A stretch of 64,000 nt of DNA from Mycolicibacterium cosmeticum (GCF_000613185.1 NZ_CCBB010000003.1:372001-436000), one strand, 5' to 3'. Shown: positions 43,930-54,129, counted from the stretch's first letter. The notes: generated by a model from the sequence alone, not told the origin. Numbers and translations are program-made.

Positions 43930-44790
43930 GTGACGACTCTGGACACCACCGGCTACTCCGTCCGAGATGACGACGATGACGACCCCGAGTTGCTGTTGCA
44001 GCCCAGCGGTGAGGTCGTCGACACCTGGCGCGAGGGCTACCCGTACGACGAGCGGATGAAGCGCAGCGAGTACGAGGAGCAGAAGCGGCTGCTGCAGATC
44101 GAGCTGCTGAAGCTGCAGAAGTGGAGCCAGGCCAACGGTCACCGGCATGTCATCGTGTTCGAGGGCCGCGACGCCGCAGGTAAGGGCGGCACCATCAAGC
44201 GGTTCATGGAACACCTCAACCCGCGCGGCGCCCGGGTGGTGGCCCTGGAGAAGCCGACCGAGAAGGAACGCACCCAGTGGTACTTCCAACGCTACGTCAC
44301 CCACCTGCCCGGCGCGGGTGAGATCGTTCTGTTCGACCGGTCCTGGTACAACCGGGCCGGTGTCGAGCGGGTGATGGGTTATTGCACCCCCAAACAGCAC
44401 GCCGAATTCATCCGCCAAACACCGCTTTTCGAGCAGATGCTGGTCAACGACGGCATCAGCCTGACCAAGCTGTGGTTCTCGGTGACCCAGTCCGAACAGC
44501 GCACCCGGTTCACCATCCGCCAGGTCGACCCGGTCCGGCAGTGGAAGCTCTCGCCGACGGATCTGGCCTCGCTGGACAAGTGGGACGACTACACCGCGGC
44601 CAAGGAAGACATGTTCGCCTGGACCGACACCGAGATCGCGCCGTGGACCGTGGTGAAAAGCAACGACAAGAAACGCGCCAGGATCAACGCGATGCGCTAT
44701 GTCCTGGGTAAGTTCGACTACGACAACAAGGACCATGAGGTGGTCGGCCAGGCCGACCCGCTGATCGTGGGGCGCGCACTGTCCGACTGA
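43930..44790 (+). CDS. ppk2: Polyphosphate kinase 2 (single-domain, class I-like)
   Basis: 286 residues. Walker A-like FEGRDAAGKGGTIKRF near residue 78, lid region EKPTEKERTQWYFQRY and Walker B FDRSWYNRAGVE. PPK2 enzymes use polyphosphate to phosphorylate nucleoside diphosphates, or the reverse. The acidic N-terminus (DDDDDDPE) is unusual but within the family range. A different PPK2 gene lies at 58547-59416. Confidence 0.92.
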   Translation: MTTLDTTGYSVRDDDDDDPELLLQPSGEVVDTWREGYPYDERMKRSEYEEQKRLLQIELLKLQKWSQANGHRHVIVFEGRDAAGKGGTIKRFMEHLNPRGARVVALEKPTEKERTQWYFQRYVTHLPGAGEIVLFDRSWYNRAGVERVMGYCTPKQHAEFIRQTPLFEQMLVNDGISLTKLWFSVTQSEQRTRFTIRQVDPVRQWKLSPTDLASLDKWDDYTAAKEDMFAWTDTEIAPWTVVKSNDKKRARINAMRYVLGKFDYDNKDHEVVGQADPLIVGRALSD

Positions 44791-44818
44791 CGCGCCCCCT
44801 TGAGCCGAGGAGGGCGCC

Positions 44819-45670
44819 GTGCGGTTTCTGCTGGCGGCCCTGCTCTGGCTGATCACCACCGCGCTACTGGCCGTCACGGTGCCCGCGTTGTGGGCGCAGC
44901 ACACCGTGGTTTCCGAGGACGGGTACGCCGCCCTGGCCGCGTCGGCCGCCAAGGATCCGGCGCTGCAGCAGGCGATGGCATCCGAACTGGGGGCGCAGCT
45001 GATGACGGCCACCGGCGCCTCCGGTGTGCAGGGCACGGTGCTCGACGCGGCGGTGAATGCGTACACGGCCAGCGAGGTGTTCCCCGGCCAGTTCGCGACC
45101 GTGAACCGGGTCGCGCACCGGTGGTTGTTCACCGACACGGTGACCCGCTCGGATGACTCGGGCCGCTGGGTGGTGGACCTGGCGCCGATGCTGGCCGACA
45201 CCTCGATCAAGCAGACGCTGGCCGGTTTCGGCGTGCAGCCGCCGGCCACGCTGGAGGTGCCGCTCACCGAGAAGGTGTCCGCCCATCTGCGGCCCGGGCA
45301 GCTGCGATTGGTCGGGGTCTGGGGGCCGTGGGCCAGTATCGGGGCTGCGGTGCTGACCGGCGTGTTTGCGCTGCTGACCTTGGCCGCCGCGCGGGCGCGT
45401 GGCAAAGCCCTTGCCGCACTCGGGGTTTCGGCCCTCCTGGTGGGGGCGGCCGGCTGGGCCGGTATCGAGATCGGGCGCCGTTTCGTCGATGACGCGCTGA
45501 ATCACACCACCGGTGACGTGCACGCGATCGCCGACGTGATGGTCGACCACGCGGTGGGCAGCATGCATATGTGGCTCAACCTGACCCTGACGGTCGGCGG
45601 TGGCCTGGTGATCATCGGGGTGATCGTGGCGCTGCTGAGCGGGCTCGGCTCACGGCGTGATGACGTGTGA
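44819..45670 (+). CDS. Integral membrane protein, unknown
   Basis: 283 residues. A first hydrophobic helix (residues 1-25) precedes a ~150-residue extracytoplasmic-type region (LAASAAKDPALQQAMASELG, LAPMLADTSIKQTLAGFG); three more hydrophobic helices end the protein. The pattern occurs in actinobacterial proteins of unknown role. GAGGAGGG before GTG 44819 supports the start. It may be cotranscribed with ppk2 (28 bp gap). Confidence 0.7.
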   Translation: MRFLLAALLWLITTALLAVTVPALWAQHTVVSEDGYAALAASAAKDPALQQAMASELGAQLMTATGASGVQGTVLDAAVNAYTASEVFPGQFATVNRVAHRWLFTDTVTRSDDSGRWVVDLAPMLADTSIKQTLAGFGVQPPATLEVPLTEKVSAHLRPGQLRLVGVWGPWASIGAAVLTGVFALLTLAAARARGKALAALGVSALLVGAAGWAGIEIGRRFVDDALNHTTGDVHAIADVMVDHAVGSMHMWLNLTLTVGGGLVIIGVIVALLSGLGSRRDDV

Positions 45671-45910
45671 CGGGTCGCGGCGCTTGCCGTCCAGTACGGC
45701 ACGTTCGGCACGGACCCAGTTCTGGGTGAGCCCGAGCGCGACGAGAATGTCGGCGGTCGTGATGAGCAGCCCGATGTAGTACATCCACTTCATGCTCGGA
45801 TCGCGCGGCACGGTGAAGAAGATGACCAGGAAGATCGGCCCGACGATGCCGAACACGAACGTCATGCCCTGGAACACCAGATAACGGCAGAAAACGGTCC
45901 AGGGCGTCAT
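45650..45910 (-). CDS. Small two-TM membrane protein
   Basis: 86 residues with two hydrophobic segments (VFGIVGPIFLVIFFTV and YIGLLITTADILVALGL) and a basic tail. Start ATG 45910 lies 5 nt after the stop of the peptidase gene, so it is in the same transcript. Function unknown. Confidence 0.75.
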   Translation of the reverse strand: MTPWTVFCRYLVFQGMTFVFGIVGPIFLVIFFTVPRDPSMKWMYYIGLLITTADILVALGLTQNWVRAERAVLDGKRRDPSHVITP

Positions 45911-45915
45911 TGGCG

Positions 45916-47901
45916 TCAGCCTAATGTCCGCCACAGATACGTGTAGATCAATGCCGCACGGAACGCGGCCTGCGCATTGTCGGCCGCGCCACCGTGCCCG
46001 CCCTCGATGTTCTCGTAGTAGTCCACCCGGTGGCCGGCCGCCTCCAGGGCGGCGGTCATCTTGCGGGCATGCCCGGGATGCACCCGGTCGTCACGGGTCG
46101 AGGTGGTGATCAGGATCGGCGGGTACTGCCGGTCGGCCGAAATATTCTGGTACGGCGAATATTTCGAGATGAACTCCCAGTCCTCGGGGTCATCCGGGTT
46201 GCCGTATTCGGCCACCCACGACGCACCGGCCAGCAGCAGGTGGAAACGCTTCATGTCCAGCAGTGGCACGCTGCACACCAGCGCGCCGAACAACTCCGGG
46301 TAGCGGGTCAGCATGATGCCCATCAGCAGTCCGCCGTTGCTGCCGCCCTGGGCGCCCAACTGCGGCACCGTCGTCACCCCGCGGGCGACCAGGTCACGGG
46401 CCACCGCGGCGAAATCCTCGTCCACCAGGTGCCGTCCGGCGCGCATCGCCTGGGTGTGCCAGCGCGGCCCGTATTCACCGCCGCCGCGGATGTTGGCCAG
46501 CACGTACGTGCCGCCGCGGGCCAGCCACAGCCGGCCCAGCACACCGTCGTAGGCGGGGGTGCGCGACACCTCGAATCCGCCGTAACCGCCCAGCAGGGTG
46601 GGTCCGCTCGCGCCGGGCCGCCCGACCACGAAGTAGGGCACCCGGGTGCCGTCGGCGGACACCGCGAAATGCTGGCTCACCTCCAGCCCGTCGGCGTCGA
46701 AGAACGCCGGGGCACGCTTGATCTCGGTGAACTCGCCGGCATCCGTTCCCAGCAGCAGCCGCGACGGGGTGACGAATCCGCTTGAGTCCAGGAAGATCTC
46801 GTCCCCGTGCGGATCGGCGCCCGCGATCACCGTGTTGGTGTTGGCGGGCAGCCCCGGCACGTCGGTGGCCGTCCACTCACCGGGGGTGAGGATCTGCACC
46901 CGGCTGGCGACATCGGCCAGCGTCACCACCACCAGTTTGTCCCGGGTCCACGAGTACTGGTGCAGGCAGGTGTGCTCGTCCGGCTCGAACACCACCGTGA
47001 CATCGGCTGAGCCGCCGACGAATTCGTGGTAGTCGGCGGCCAGCAGCGACCCCGCGGTGTAGCCCTTCCAGTCGGTGCGCAACTCGATCAGCAGCCAATC
47101 GCGGTGCACCGACACCGTCGCATCGGTGGGCGCGTCGATCGGGATCAGCTCACCGTCGCGCAGCTCGTAGATCTCGTCGTTGAAGAAATCGACCGCCCGG
47201 CTGATCAGCGTCCGCTCGAATCCGGGTGTGCGGTCCACCGAGGCCGCGACGATGACGTCGCTGCGTTCACCGGCGTACACCGTCGGTGCGTCGGCAAGGT
47301 CCTGGCCGCGCTGCCAGCGCTTGACCAGCCGCGCGTAACCCGAATCGGTCAGCGAGCCCTCGCCGAAATCGGTGCCCACCAGCACGGTATCCGGGCCGGC
47401 CCAGGCGATCTGTGTCTTGGCCTCGGGCAGCTCGAATCCGCCGGCCACGAATTCCCGTGTGATCATGTCGAACTCGCGCACCACCACGGCGTCGGCGCCG
47501 CCGCGGGACAGGCTGATCAGCGCCCGGGAATGATCGGGTTCGATCACGTCGGCGCCGGCCCAGACCCAGTTCTCGTCGTCGGTGCGGGCAAGTTCGTCGA
47601 CGTCGATGACGACGTCCCAGACCGGCGAGTCGGTCCGGTAGGAGTCCAGCGTCGTACGGCGCCACAATCCCCGCGGGTTGGTCTCGTCGCGCCAGAAGTT
47701 GTAGAGATGCTCGCCGCGGCGGCGCACGTACGGGATCCGGGCGTCGGTGTCGAGCACCTCCAGGGCCTGGGTCCGCATGGCCTCGAACTGCTCACCGGCC
47801 AGCGCGGCCAGCGTCGGCTCGTTGTGGGCGCGCACCCACGCCAGCGCGTCGTCGCCGGTGACATCCTCTAGCCAAAGGTGGAGGTCTGATCCAGAACTCA
47901 T
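45916..47901 (-). CDS. Prolyl oligopeptidase family serine peptidase (Rv0457c-type)
   Basis: 661 residues. The beta-propeller N-terminus is followed by an alpha/beta-hydrolase domain with nucleophile GGSNGGLLMG near residue 520, then DDRVHPGHARKM and the catalytic histidine in EGGHGGAADN near the C-terminus. S9A enzymes cleave short proline-containing peptides in the cytosol. The position matches Rv0457c next to the DUF779 gene. Confidence 0.92.
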   Translation of the reverse strand: MSSGSDLHLWLEDVTGDDALAWVRAHNEPTLAALAGEQFEAMRTQALEVLDTDARIPYVRRRGEHLYNFWRDETNPRGLWRRTTLDSYRTDSPVWDVVIDVDELARTDDENWVWAGADVIEPDHSRALISLSRGGADAVVVREFDMITREFVAGGFELPEAKTQIAWAGPDTVLVGTDFGEGSLTDSGYARLVKRWQRGQDLADAPTVYAGERSDVIVAASVDRTPGFERTLISRAVDFFNDEIYELRDGELIPIDAPTDATVSVHRDWLLIELRTDWKGYTAGSLLAADYHEFVGGSADVTVVFEPDEHTCLHQYSWTRDKLVVVTLADVASRVQILTPGEWTATDVPGLPANTNTVIAGADPHGDEIFLDSSGFVTPSRLLLGTDAGEFTEIKRAPAFFDADGLEVSQHFAVSADGTRVPYFVVGRPGASGPTLLGGYGGFEVSRTPAYDGVLGRLWLARGGTYVLANIRGGGEYGPRWHTQAMRAGRHLVDEDFAAVARDLVARGVTTVPQLGAQGGSNGGLLMGIMLTRYPELFGALVCSVPLLDMKRFHLLLAGASWVAEYGNPDDPEDWEFISKYSPYQNISADRQYPPILITTSTRDDRVHPGHARKMTAALEAAGHRVDYYENIEGGHGGAADNAQAAFRAALIYTYLWRTLG

Positions 47902-47922
47902 GTGACCTTTCTACCGTGGGCG

Positions 47923-47928
47923 TAGCGT
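47923..47928 (+). promoter_or_regulatory. Candidate -10 box of DUF779 gene
   Basis: TAGCGT ends 6 nt before ATG 47935; leaderless transcript likely. Confidence 0.45.
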
Positions 47929-47934
47929 GGGCTC

Positions 47935-48435
47935 ATGACCAGCCGCGCCCTCATCACCCAGGCCGCCGCCGACCTGCTCGCGTCACTGCAGAAGCGCCAC
48001 GGCGCGTTGATGTTTCACCAGTCCGGCGGCTGCTGCGACGGCTCCTCGCCGATGTGCTATCCGCGCGGCGACTTCATCGTCGGTGACCGGGACATCCTGC
48101 TGGGGGTGCTGGACGTCGGGGGCGGGGAGGACAGCGGCGTCCCGGTGTGGATCTCCGGCCCGCAGTTCGAGGTGTGGCAGCACACCCAGCTGATCATCGA
48201 CGTGGTGCCCGGCCGGGGCAGCGGATTCAGCCTGGAGGCCCCGGAGGGCATGCGCTTCCTGTCCCGCGGCCGGGTGTTCACCGACGACGAGACCGCCGAA
48301 CTGGCCGGCCGGCCCCCGATCACGGGTGCGCAGTACGCTGCCGGCGCCCGCCCCGCGGACGACGGGACCCGGATCGTGGCCGACGCGTCGCAGGCGCTCT
48401 CGGACGCCTGCCCGGTGCCTACTTCTCGCAGGTGA
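47935..48435 (+). CDS. DUF779 protein (Rv0459-type)
   Basis: 166 residues. [21 protein letters not shown] with three cysteines and [16 protein letters not shown] are the DUF779 signature. The family is usually encoded beside aldehyde dehydrogenases; here the dehydrogenase at 42358 is 4 kb away. It may be an accessory or thiol-metal protein. Function unknown. The 3' end overlaps the cyclopropane synthase gene by 17 bp. Confidence 0.88.
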   Translation: MTSRALITQAAADLLASLQKRHGALMFHQSGGCCDGSSPMCYPRGDFIVGDRDILLGVLDVGGGEDSGVPVWISGPQFEVWQHTQLIIDVVPGRGSGFSLEAPEGMRFLSRGRVFTDDETAELAGRPPITGAQYAAGARPADDGTRIVADASQALSDACPVPTSRR

Positions 48436-49282
48436 ACTGCACGACGTCGGTCTGCCGGTTGCGGAACAGTTGGGCGCAACCGGTCAGGTACTTCATGTAG
48501 CGGTCGTAGACCTCTTCGGACTGGATGGCGATCGCCTCGTCCCGGTGGGCCTCCAGATTGGCCGCCCAGATGTCCAGCGTCTTGGCGTAGTGCGGCTGCA
48601 GCGACTGCTTGCGCGTCACCGTGAACCCGGCGGCCTCGGCGTGCTCCTCGACCATCGGGATCGACGGCAGCCGGCCGCCGGGGAAGATCTCGGTGAGGAT
48701 GAACTTGATGAACCGGGCCAACTCGAAGGTCAGCGGAATGCCCTGCTCCTTGGCCAGCGCGGGGTGCGGCGCGGTAATCGTGTGCAGCAGCATCACCCCG
48801 TCCGACGGCAACACCTGATACGCCTTGGCGAAGAAATCGGTGTACCGGTCATGCCCGAAATGCTCGAACGCGCCGATCGACACGATGCGGTCCACGGGCT
48901 CGTCGAACTGCTCCCAGCCCTGCAGCAGCACCCGTCGCGTCCGGGTCGTATCGAGCTGGTCGAAGGTCTCCTGCACATGGGCGGCCTGGTTCTTCGACAA
49001 CGTCAGGCCCACCACGTTGACGTCGTACTTCTCGATCGCGCGTCGCATGGTGGCGCCCCAGCCACACCCGACGTCGAGCAGCGTCATCCCAGGCTGCAAC
49101 CCAAGTTTGCCAAGGGAAAGATCGATCTTGGCGATCTGGGCCTCTTCGAGCGTCATATCGTCGCGCTCGAAGTACGCGCAGCTGTAAGTCTGGGTGGGGT
49201 CCTGGAAGAGCCGGAAGAAGTCGTCGGACAGGTCGTAGTGGGCCTGCACGTCCTCGAAGTGAGGCTTCAACTGTTTGGGCAT
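48419..49282 (-). CDS. Cyclopropane mycolic acid synthase (CmaA/PcaA family)
   Basis: 287 residues. SAM-binding [15 protein letters not shown] near residue 70, [11 protein letters not shown] near 140 and the C-terminal [10 protein letters not shown] match mycolate cyclopropane synthases, which methylate or cyclopropanate double bonds of meromycolate chains on AcpM. The second family gene at 56649 differs at many positions. Which double bond it acts on cannot be predicted. Confidence 0.92.
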   Translation of the reverse strand: MPKQLKPHFEDVQAHYDLSDDFFRLFQDPTQTYSCAYFERDDMTLEEAQIAKIDLSLGKLGLQPGMTLLDVGCGWGATMRRAIEKYDVNVVGLTLSKNQAAHVQETFDQLDTTRTRRVLLQGWEQFDEPVDRIVSIGAFEHFGHDRYTDFFAKAYQVLPSDGVMLLHTITAPHPALAKEQGIPLTFELARFIKFILTEIFPGGRLPSIPMVEEHAEAAGFTVTRKQSLQPHYAKTLDIWAANLEAHRDEAIAIQSEEVYDRYMKYLTGCAQLFRNRQTDVVQFTCEK

Positions 49283-49310
49283 GGATGATGGCCTCTCGAT
49301 TGACCTGGCG

Positions 49311-49326
49311 GCGGGGTTTACCCCGC
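49311..49326. other. Small hairpin in 5' region of the cyclopropane synthase gene
   Basis: GCGGGG-TTTA-CCCCGC forms a 6-bp stem about 30 nt upstream of the start on the minus strand. It may stabilise the leader. The rest of the 198-bp gap shows only the lpdC -10 box. Confidence 0.35.
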
Positions 49327-49468
49327 GGGTTCACCTTTGAAACCACGAAACTGGAGCCTGAATCGTTCAGACGCCCCCCGTTCTCCTGTATTCGTAGCTG
49401 ACGGGGCAGGGGATGGGACGACTTTGGACAACCAGGTGCGCCGAAAAACGCGGGCGGGTGCGCCCCGA

Positions 49469-49474
49469 TAGGGT
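49469..49474 (+). promoter_or_regulatory. Candidate -10 box of lpdC
   Basis: TAGGGT ends 6 nt before GTG 49481, implying a leaderless lpdC transcript. Confidence 0.5.
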
Positions 49475-49480
49475 ATTGGC

Positions 49481-50875
49481 GTGACCCACTATGACGTCGT
49501 CGTACTCGGAGCTGGCCCCGGCGGATATGTCGCGGCCATCCGCGCTGCCCAACTCGGCCTGAACACCGCCATCGTCGAACCGAAGTACTGGGGTGGGGTG
49601 TGCCTCAACGTCGGGTGTATCCCGTCCAAGGCGCTGCTGCGCAACGCCGAACTGGCCCACATCTTCACCAAAGAGGCCAAGACCTTCGGCATCAGTGGTG
49701 AAGCGACCTTCGACTACGGCGCCGCCTTCGACCGCAGCCGCAAGGTGGCCGACGGCCGGGTCGCCGGTGTGCACTTCCTGATGAAGAAGAACAAGATCAC
49801 CGAGATCCACGGTTACGGGAAGTTCACCGGTCCCAACGGGCTGACCGTCGACCTCAACGAGGGCGGAACCGAAGAGGTCACCTTCGACAACGCGATCATC
49901 GCCACCGGGTCGTCCACGCGTCTGGTCCCGGGCACCTCACTGAGTGAGAACGTCGTCACCTACGAGAGCCAGATCCTGTCCCGGGAGCTGCCCGGCTCGA
50001 TCATCATCGCCGGCGCCGGGGCCATCGGCATGGAGTTCGCCTACGTGCTGAAGAACTACGGGGTGGACGTCACCATCGTCGAGTTCCTGCCGCGGGCGCT
50101 GCCCAACGAGGATGCCGAGGTGTCCAAGGAGATCGAGAAGCAGTACAAGAAGCTCGGCGTCAAAATCCTCACCGGGACCAAGGTCGAGTCCATCGACGAT
50201 TCCGGCAGTGAGGTCACCGTCAGGGTCAGCAAGGACGGCAAGACCGAGGACCTCAAGGCCGACAAGGTGTTGCAGGCCATCGGTTTCGGGCCCAACGTCG
50301 AGGGCTACGGGCTGGAGAACACCGGTGTCGCGCTGACCGAGCGCAAGGCGATCGCCATCGACGACTACATGCGCACCAACGTGGGCCACATCTACGCCAT
50401 CGGGGACGTCACCGCCAAGCTGCAGCTGGCCCACGTCGCCGAGGCGATGGGTGTGGTGGCCGCCGAGACCATCGCCGGGGCCGAGACGCTGGCACTGGGC
50501 GACTACCGGATGATGCCGCGCGCGACGTTCTGCCAGCCGCAGGTGGCCAGCTTCGGTCTGACGGAGGAGCAGGCCCGCGCCGAGGGTTACGACGTCGTCG
50601 TCGCCAAGTTCCCGTTCACCGCCAACGGCAAGGCCCACGGGCTGGCCGACCCCACCGGTTTCGTCAAGCTGGTCGCCGACAAGAAGCACCTCGAGCTGCT
50701 CGGCGGGCACCTGATCGGTCCGGACGTCTCCGAGCTGCTGCCCGAGCTGACGCTGGCGCAGAAGTGGGACCTGACCGCCAACGAGCTGGCCCGCAACGTG
50801 CACACCCATCCGACCCTGTCGGAGGCGCTGCAGGAGTGCTTCCACGGCCTGGTCGGCCACATGATCAACTTCTGA
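49481..50875 (+). CDS. lpdC: Dihydrolipoamide dehydrogenase
   Basis: 464 residues. [10 protein letters not shown] at residues 10-19, the redox disulfide Cys41/Cys46 in [19 protein letters not shown]-binding [12 protein letters not shown] near 175 and the C-terminal HTHPTLSE base motif. It is the E3 subunit of pyruvate and related dehydrogenase complexes and of peroxynitrite reductase in mycobacteria. The position before the Rv0463/Rv0464c/ramB block matches M. tuberculosis lpdC. Confidence 0.96.
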   Translation: MTHYDVVVLGAGPGGYVAAIRAAQLGLNTAIVEPKYWGGVCLNVGCIPSKALLRNAELAHIFTKEAKTFGISGEATFDYGAAFDRSRKVADGRVAGVHFLMKKNKITEIHGYGKFTGPNGLTVDLNEGGTEEVTFDNAIIATGSSTRLVPGTSLSENVVTYESQILSRELPGSIIIAGAGAIGMEFAYVLKNYGVDVTIVEFLPRALPNEDAEVSKEIEKQYKKLGVKILTGTKVESIDDSGSEVTVRVSKDGKTEDLKADKVLQAIGFGPNVEGYGLENTGVALTERKAIAIDDYMRTNVGHIYAIGDVTAKLQLAHVAEAMGVVAAETIAGAETLALGDYRMMPRATFCQPQVASFGLTEEQARAEGYDVVVAKFPFTANGKAHGLADPTGFVKLVADKKHLELLGGHLIGPDVSELLPELTLAQKWDLTANELARNVHTHPTLSEALQECFHGLVGHMINF

Positions 50876-50881
50876 TCGCCG

Positions 50882-51151
50882 GTGCGCGCGAGGGTTGTCG
50901 CCGCCATCGGCGGGCTGGTGATCGGCCACATCCTGTGGCTGCTAGCCATCACGCTGGCGATCAACACCAGTGACGTCAGTTTCTGGGTGTTGATCGTCTC
51001 GGCGGTGATCATCGCGCTGGCGATCGTGGTCGGGTGGCTGGGCTGGCGGTCGTATCAGCGCAAGGATCAGGTGTGGACGGCGTTCCTGTGGGCGCTGCCG
51101 ATCGCCCCGGTGCTGATGACGATCGCCGTGCTCGGCGTGACGTATCTGTAG
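50882..51151 (+). CDS. Small membrane protein (Rv0463-type)
   Basis: 89 residues, GTG start 6 nt after lpdC. Three hydrophobic segments (IGGLVIGHILWLLAITLAI, FWVLIVSAVIIALAIVVGW, FLWALPIAPVLMTIAVLGV). Function unknown; cotranscription with lpdC is likely. Confidence 0.8.
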   Translation: MRARVVAAIGGLVIGHILWLLAITLAINTSDVSFWVLIVSAVIIALAIVVGWLGWRSYQRKDQVWTAFLWALPIAPVLMTIAVLGVTYL

Positions 51152-51154
51152 CCG

Positions 51155-51706
51155 TCAGTCCGGGAAGTCCAGCGGTATCCGCAAGGTCGCCATGGTGGCC
51201 GCCAGCGCGTCGTATTGCCCTGCGAGCGTGCAGAATTCGATGAGCTGGGCGCGGTTGTAGAGCTTGGCCAGCGCGGTCCAGGTCTCGCTGGACATCGACC
51301 GGGTGATGACGAACTCGTCGGTCGCGGTGATCAGTGTTCGCTGCCGCGGGGTGAGGCCCTGCGCGTCGGGACCCTCGAAGATGGCGGCCTGGGTGGCGGC
51401 GTCCAGGCCCCGGCTGCGGGCCAGTCGACGATGCTGCTGCAACTCGTATTCGCAGTCACGCAGATACCCCACCCGCAGGATCACCGTCTCGGCGTCCTGG
51501 CGGGACAGCTTGCCGGCGTAGAGCAGATATCCGGAGAACGGCAACCAGGCCAGGAACAGCAGCCGGTGCTGGCCGAGCACGTTCATCAGATGGAACTTCG
51601 GGGCCCGGATGCCGCGGGCACCCGCCTTGGCGATCGCCCAGTTGACCGGGCCCAGTTCACGGAGTCCGCCCGGCGGGATGCGTGCGGGGGTGTCAGATCC
51701 AGTCAT
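51155..51706 (-). CDS. Carboxymuconolactone-decarboxylase family protein (Rv0464c-type)
   Basis: 183 residues, AhpD/CMD fold: ILRVGYLRDCEYELQQHRRLAR carries the conserved acidic-cysteine-histidine segment, though the CxxC of true AhpD is absent. The ATG overlaps the ramB stop (ATGA), so it is coupled to the regulator. Enzymatic role unknown. Confidence 0.85.
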   Translation of the reverse strand: MTGSDTPARIPPGGLRELGPVNWAIAKAGARGIRAPKFHLMNVLGQHRLLFLAWLPFSGYLLYAGKLSRQDAETVILRVGYLRDCEYELQQHRRLARSRGLDAATQAAIFEGPDAQGLTPRQRTLITATDEFVITRSMSSETWTALAKLYNRAQLIEFCTLAGQYDALAATMATLRIPLDFPD

Positions 51707-53166
51707 GTCTGCTTCACCAGATAGGGAGACACCGTGCTGCGGTGCTCGTCGAGGTCGAGGGCGCGGCCGAGTGCGGGGAATGCACGCTGCGGGCAGTTGT
51801 CGCGCTCGCAGACGCGGCAGCCGGCACCGATCGGGATCGCTGCGATCTTGGAATCACCGGTCAGCGCCAACCCTTCGGAGTAGACCAGCCGGTGCGCATG
51901 GCGGAGTTCACAGCCCAGGCCGATCGCGAACGTCTTTCCAGGCTGACCATAGCGCGCGGCGCGGCGTTCGACCGTGCGCGCCACCCACATGTACTGGCGG
52001 CCGTCGGGCATCTGGGCGATCTGCACCAGGATCTTGCCGGGGTTGGCGAACGTCTCGTAGACATTCCACAGCGGGCAGGTGCCGCCCGCCGACGAGAAGT
52101 GAAAACCGGTGGCGGACTGGCGTTTCGACATGTTGCCGGCGCGGTCGACGCGCACGAACGACAGCGGCACGCCGCGCATGGAGGGCCGCTGCAGGGTGGA
52201 CAGCCGGTGCGCGATGGTCTCGTAGGAGACCGAGTAGTACGCCGACAGCCGCTCGACGTCGTAGCGGAACTCTTCGGCGACGGTGTGGAACTGGGTGTAG
52301 GGCAGCACGGTGGCCGCGGCGAAGTAATTGGCCAGCCCGAGCCGCGCCAGGGTGCGGGATTCGTCGCTGGTGAACTTGCCCTCGTCGGTCAGTTTGTCGA
52401 TGAGGTCGCCGAACTCCAGGTAGGCCAGCTCGGCGGCGAGCTTGAACACGTACTGGCCGCTGGCCAGATGGCTGCCGATCTCCAGCGTCCGGGTCTCGGG
52501 GTCGAAACGGTGCAGCACCCCCTCGCCCAGGGTCTGGCGTTTGACGATGTGCACGCCGTGCACCGCCGTCAGCCGGGCCGAGAGTTCGCCGGCCAGGTCG
52601 GCCCGGTTCATCCGCATCCGGATGGTCAGATCCTCGGCGGCGGTGTCGAGTTCGTGCAGGTAATTCTGCCGCTGGTAGAAGTAGTCGCGGACTTCTTCGT
52701 GCGGCATGGTGATGGTGCCGGAGCCGCTGCCGCCGGCGGCGGGGCCACCCGTGCTGAACCGGTCCTCGGTGGCGGCGGCCAGTTGCGTGGTGGCGAGCCG
52801 GTAGCGCTGGTGCAGGTTCACCATGGCGCGGGCGACCGACGGATGCGCGGCCACCAGATCGGCGATCTCGGCGGCGTCGACATCCAGGTCGAGATCGCGA
52901 TCCATAGTGATCTCGCGCAGCTCGGCGACCAGGCGGGTGTCGTCCTGGGAGGCGAAAAAGGTGGCGTCCACCCCGAACACCTCGGTGATGCGCAGCAGCA
53001 CGGCGACGGTCAGGGGCCGCACGTCGTGTTCGATCTGGTTGAGATAGCTGGGGGAGATCTCCAGCATCTGCGCCAGGGATGCCTGGCTGAACCCGCGTTC
53101 GCTGCGCAGCTGGCGAACCCGCGATCCGACGAACGTCTTGGCCACCCGGTCCAGGGTAATGAGCAT
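51703..53166 (-). CDS. ramB: Transcriptional regulator RamB
   Basis: 487 residues. An N-terminal XRE-type HTH (RQLRSERGFSQASLAQMLEISPSYLNQIE, ~18-46) and a long C-terminal short-chain acyl-CoA/fatty-acid sensing region with a cysteine cluster (CRVCERDNCPQR). RamB represses icl and its own gene in actinobacteria according to carbon source. The divergent gap and the icl upstream region carry similar TTCGCAA/TGCAAA motifs. Confidence 0.93.
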   Translation of the reverse strand: MLITLDRVAKTFVGSRVRQLRSERGFSQASLAQMLEISPSYLNQIEHDVRPLTVAVLLRITEVFGVDATFFASQDDTRLVAELREITMDRDLDLDVDAAEIADLVAAHPSVARAMVNLHQRYRLATTQLAAATEDRFSTGGPAAGGSGSGTITMPHEEVRDYFYQRQNYLHELDTAAEDLTIRMRMNRADLAGELSARLTAVHGVHIVKRQTLGEGVLHRFDPETRTLEIGSHLASGQYVFKLAAELAYLEFGDLIDKLTDEGKFTSDESRTLARLGLANYFAAATVLPYTQFHTVAEEFRYDVERLSAYYSVSYETIAHRLSTLQRPSMRGVPLSFVRVDRAGNMSKRQSATGFHFSSAGGTCPLWNVYETFANPGKILVQIAQMPDGRQYMWVARTVERRAARYGQPGKTFAIGLGCELRHAHRLVYSEGLALTGDSKIAAIPIGAGCRVCERDNCPQRAFPALGRALDLDEHRSTVSPYLVKQT

Positions 53167-53196
53167 TGCAAAGATTGGCTTTGCATTGTTCGCAAG
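53167..53196. promoter_or_regulatory. Candidate RamB autoregulatory site
   Basis: TGCAAA-GATTGGC-TTTGCA is a perfect dyad (53167-53185) followed by TTCGCAAG (53189-53196), between the divergent ramB and thioesterase genes. The TGCAAA core matches the RamB motif reported for actinobacteria, as I remember it. Confidence 0.65.
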
Positions 53197-53201
53197 CCAA
53201 T

Positions 53202-54008
53202 ATGGACCGCATGACCGGTTTGGCGAAGACCATGATGCCCGTGCCCGACGGCCACCCCGATGTGTTCGACACCTCGTGGTCGCTGCGGATGGCCGATGTG
53301 GACCGGGACGGCCGGCTGCGTTTCGACGGTGCCACCCGGCACATCCAGGACGTCGGCCAGGACCAGCTGCGGCAGATGGGTTATGAGGAAGTCCACCCGG
53401 CCTGGATCGTCCGCCGGACGATGATCGACCTGGTGGAACCGATCGAGTTCCCCGACATCCTGCGGCTGCGGCGGTGGTGTTCGGGCACCTCGACGCGCTG
53501 GTGCGAGATGCGGGTTCGGATCGACGGCCGCAAGGGCGGCCTCATCGAGTCCGAAGCGTTCTGGATCTGCTTCAGCCGGGAGACGCAGAGCCCGGGCCGC
53601 ATCGCCGACGACTTCCTCGCCGGGCTGCGCCGCACGACGGATGTGGACCGGCTGCGGTGGAAGGCCTATCTCAAAGCCGGCGCCCGCGAAGACGCCGTCG
53701 CCGTCCGCAAGTACCCGGTGCGCGTCACCGATATCGACCTGTTCGACCACATGAACAACTCGGTCTACTGGAGCGTCGTCGAGGACTACCTCGACACCGT
53801 CCCCGAGCTTCTCAAGGCGCCGCTGCGGGTGACCATCGAGCACGACTCCGCGGTCGCCCTCGGCGACGATCTGGACATCATGGTGCACGTGTATCCGCCC
53901 GGATCGACCGACAAATTCGGTCCGGAGCTCACCGACCGCACTGTTACAACGCTCACATACGCCGTCGGTGACGAGACCAAAGCGGTCGCCAGCCTGTTCG
54001 CTCGCTGA
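53202..54008 (+). CDS. Acyl-ACP thioesterase-like protein (Rv0466-type)
   Basis: About 268 residues with two hot-dog halves: FDTSWSLRMADVDRDGRLRFDG and RVTDIDLFDHMNNSVYWSVVEDYL, the second with the DHMNN motif of FatA/FatB-like thioesterases. It hydrolyses acyl-ACP or acyl-CoA. ATG 53202 or 53211 are both possible starts; the latter gives 265 residues. Confidence 0.87.
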   Translation: MDRMTGLAKTMMPVPDGHPDVFDTSWSLRMADVDRDGRLRFDGATRHIQDVGQDQLRQMGYEEVHPAWIVRRTMIDLVEPIEFPDILRLRRWCSGTSTRWCEMRVRIDGRKGGLIESEAFWICFSRETQSPGRIADDFLAGLRRTTDVDRLRWKAYLKAGAREDAVAVRKYPVRVTDIDLFDHMNNSVYWSVVEDYLDTVPELLKAPLRVTIEHDSAVALGDDLDIMVHVYPPGSTDKFGPELTDRTVTTLTYAVGDETKAVASLFAR

Positions 54009-54096
54009 CCCCCGCCGTTTAACAGTACGGGCGTACTGACCAGCGACAATTGGCTACCGGCAAGTAAATTCTGAACCGGTACAGCAGCTTGCGTGC

Positions 54097-54118
54097 TTCG
54101 CAAAGTTAGCAAGTTAGC
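54097..54118. promoter_or_regulatory. RamB-like boxes upstream of icl
   Basis: TTCGCAAAGTTAGC (54097-54110) followed by AAGTTAGC, about 165 bp before icl, repeats the TTCGCAA element found at the ramB promoter. Confidence 0.55.
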
Positions 54119-54129
54119 GCGCAGCGTTA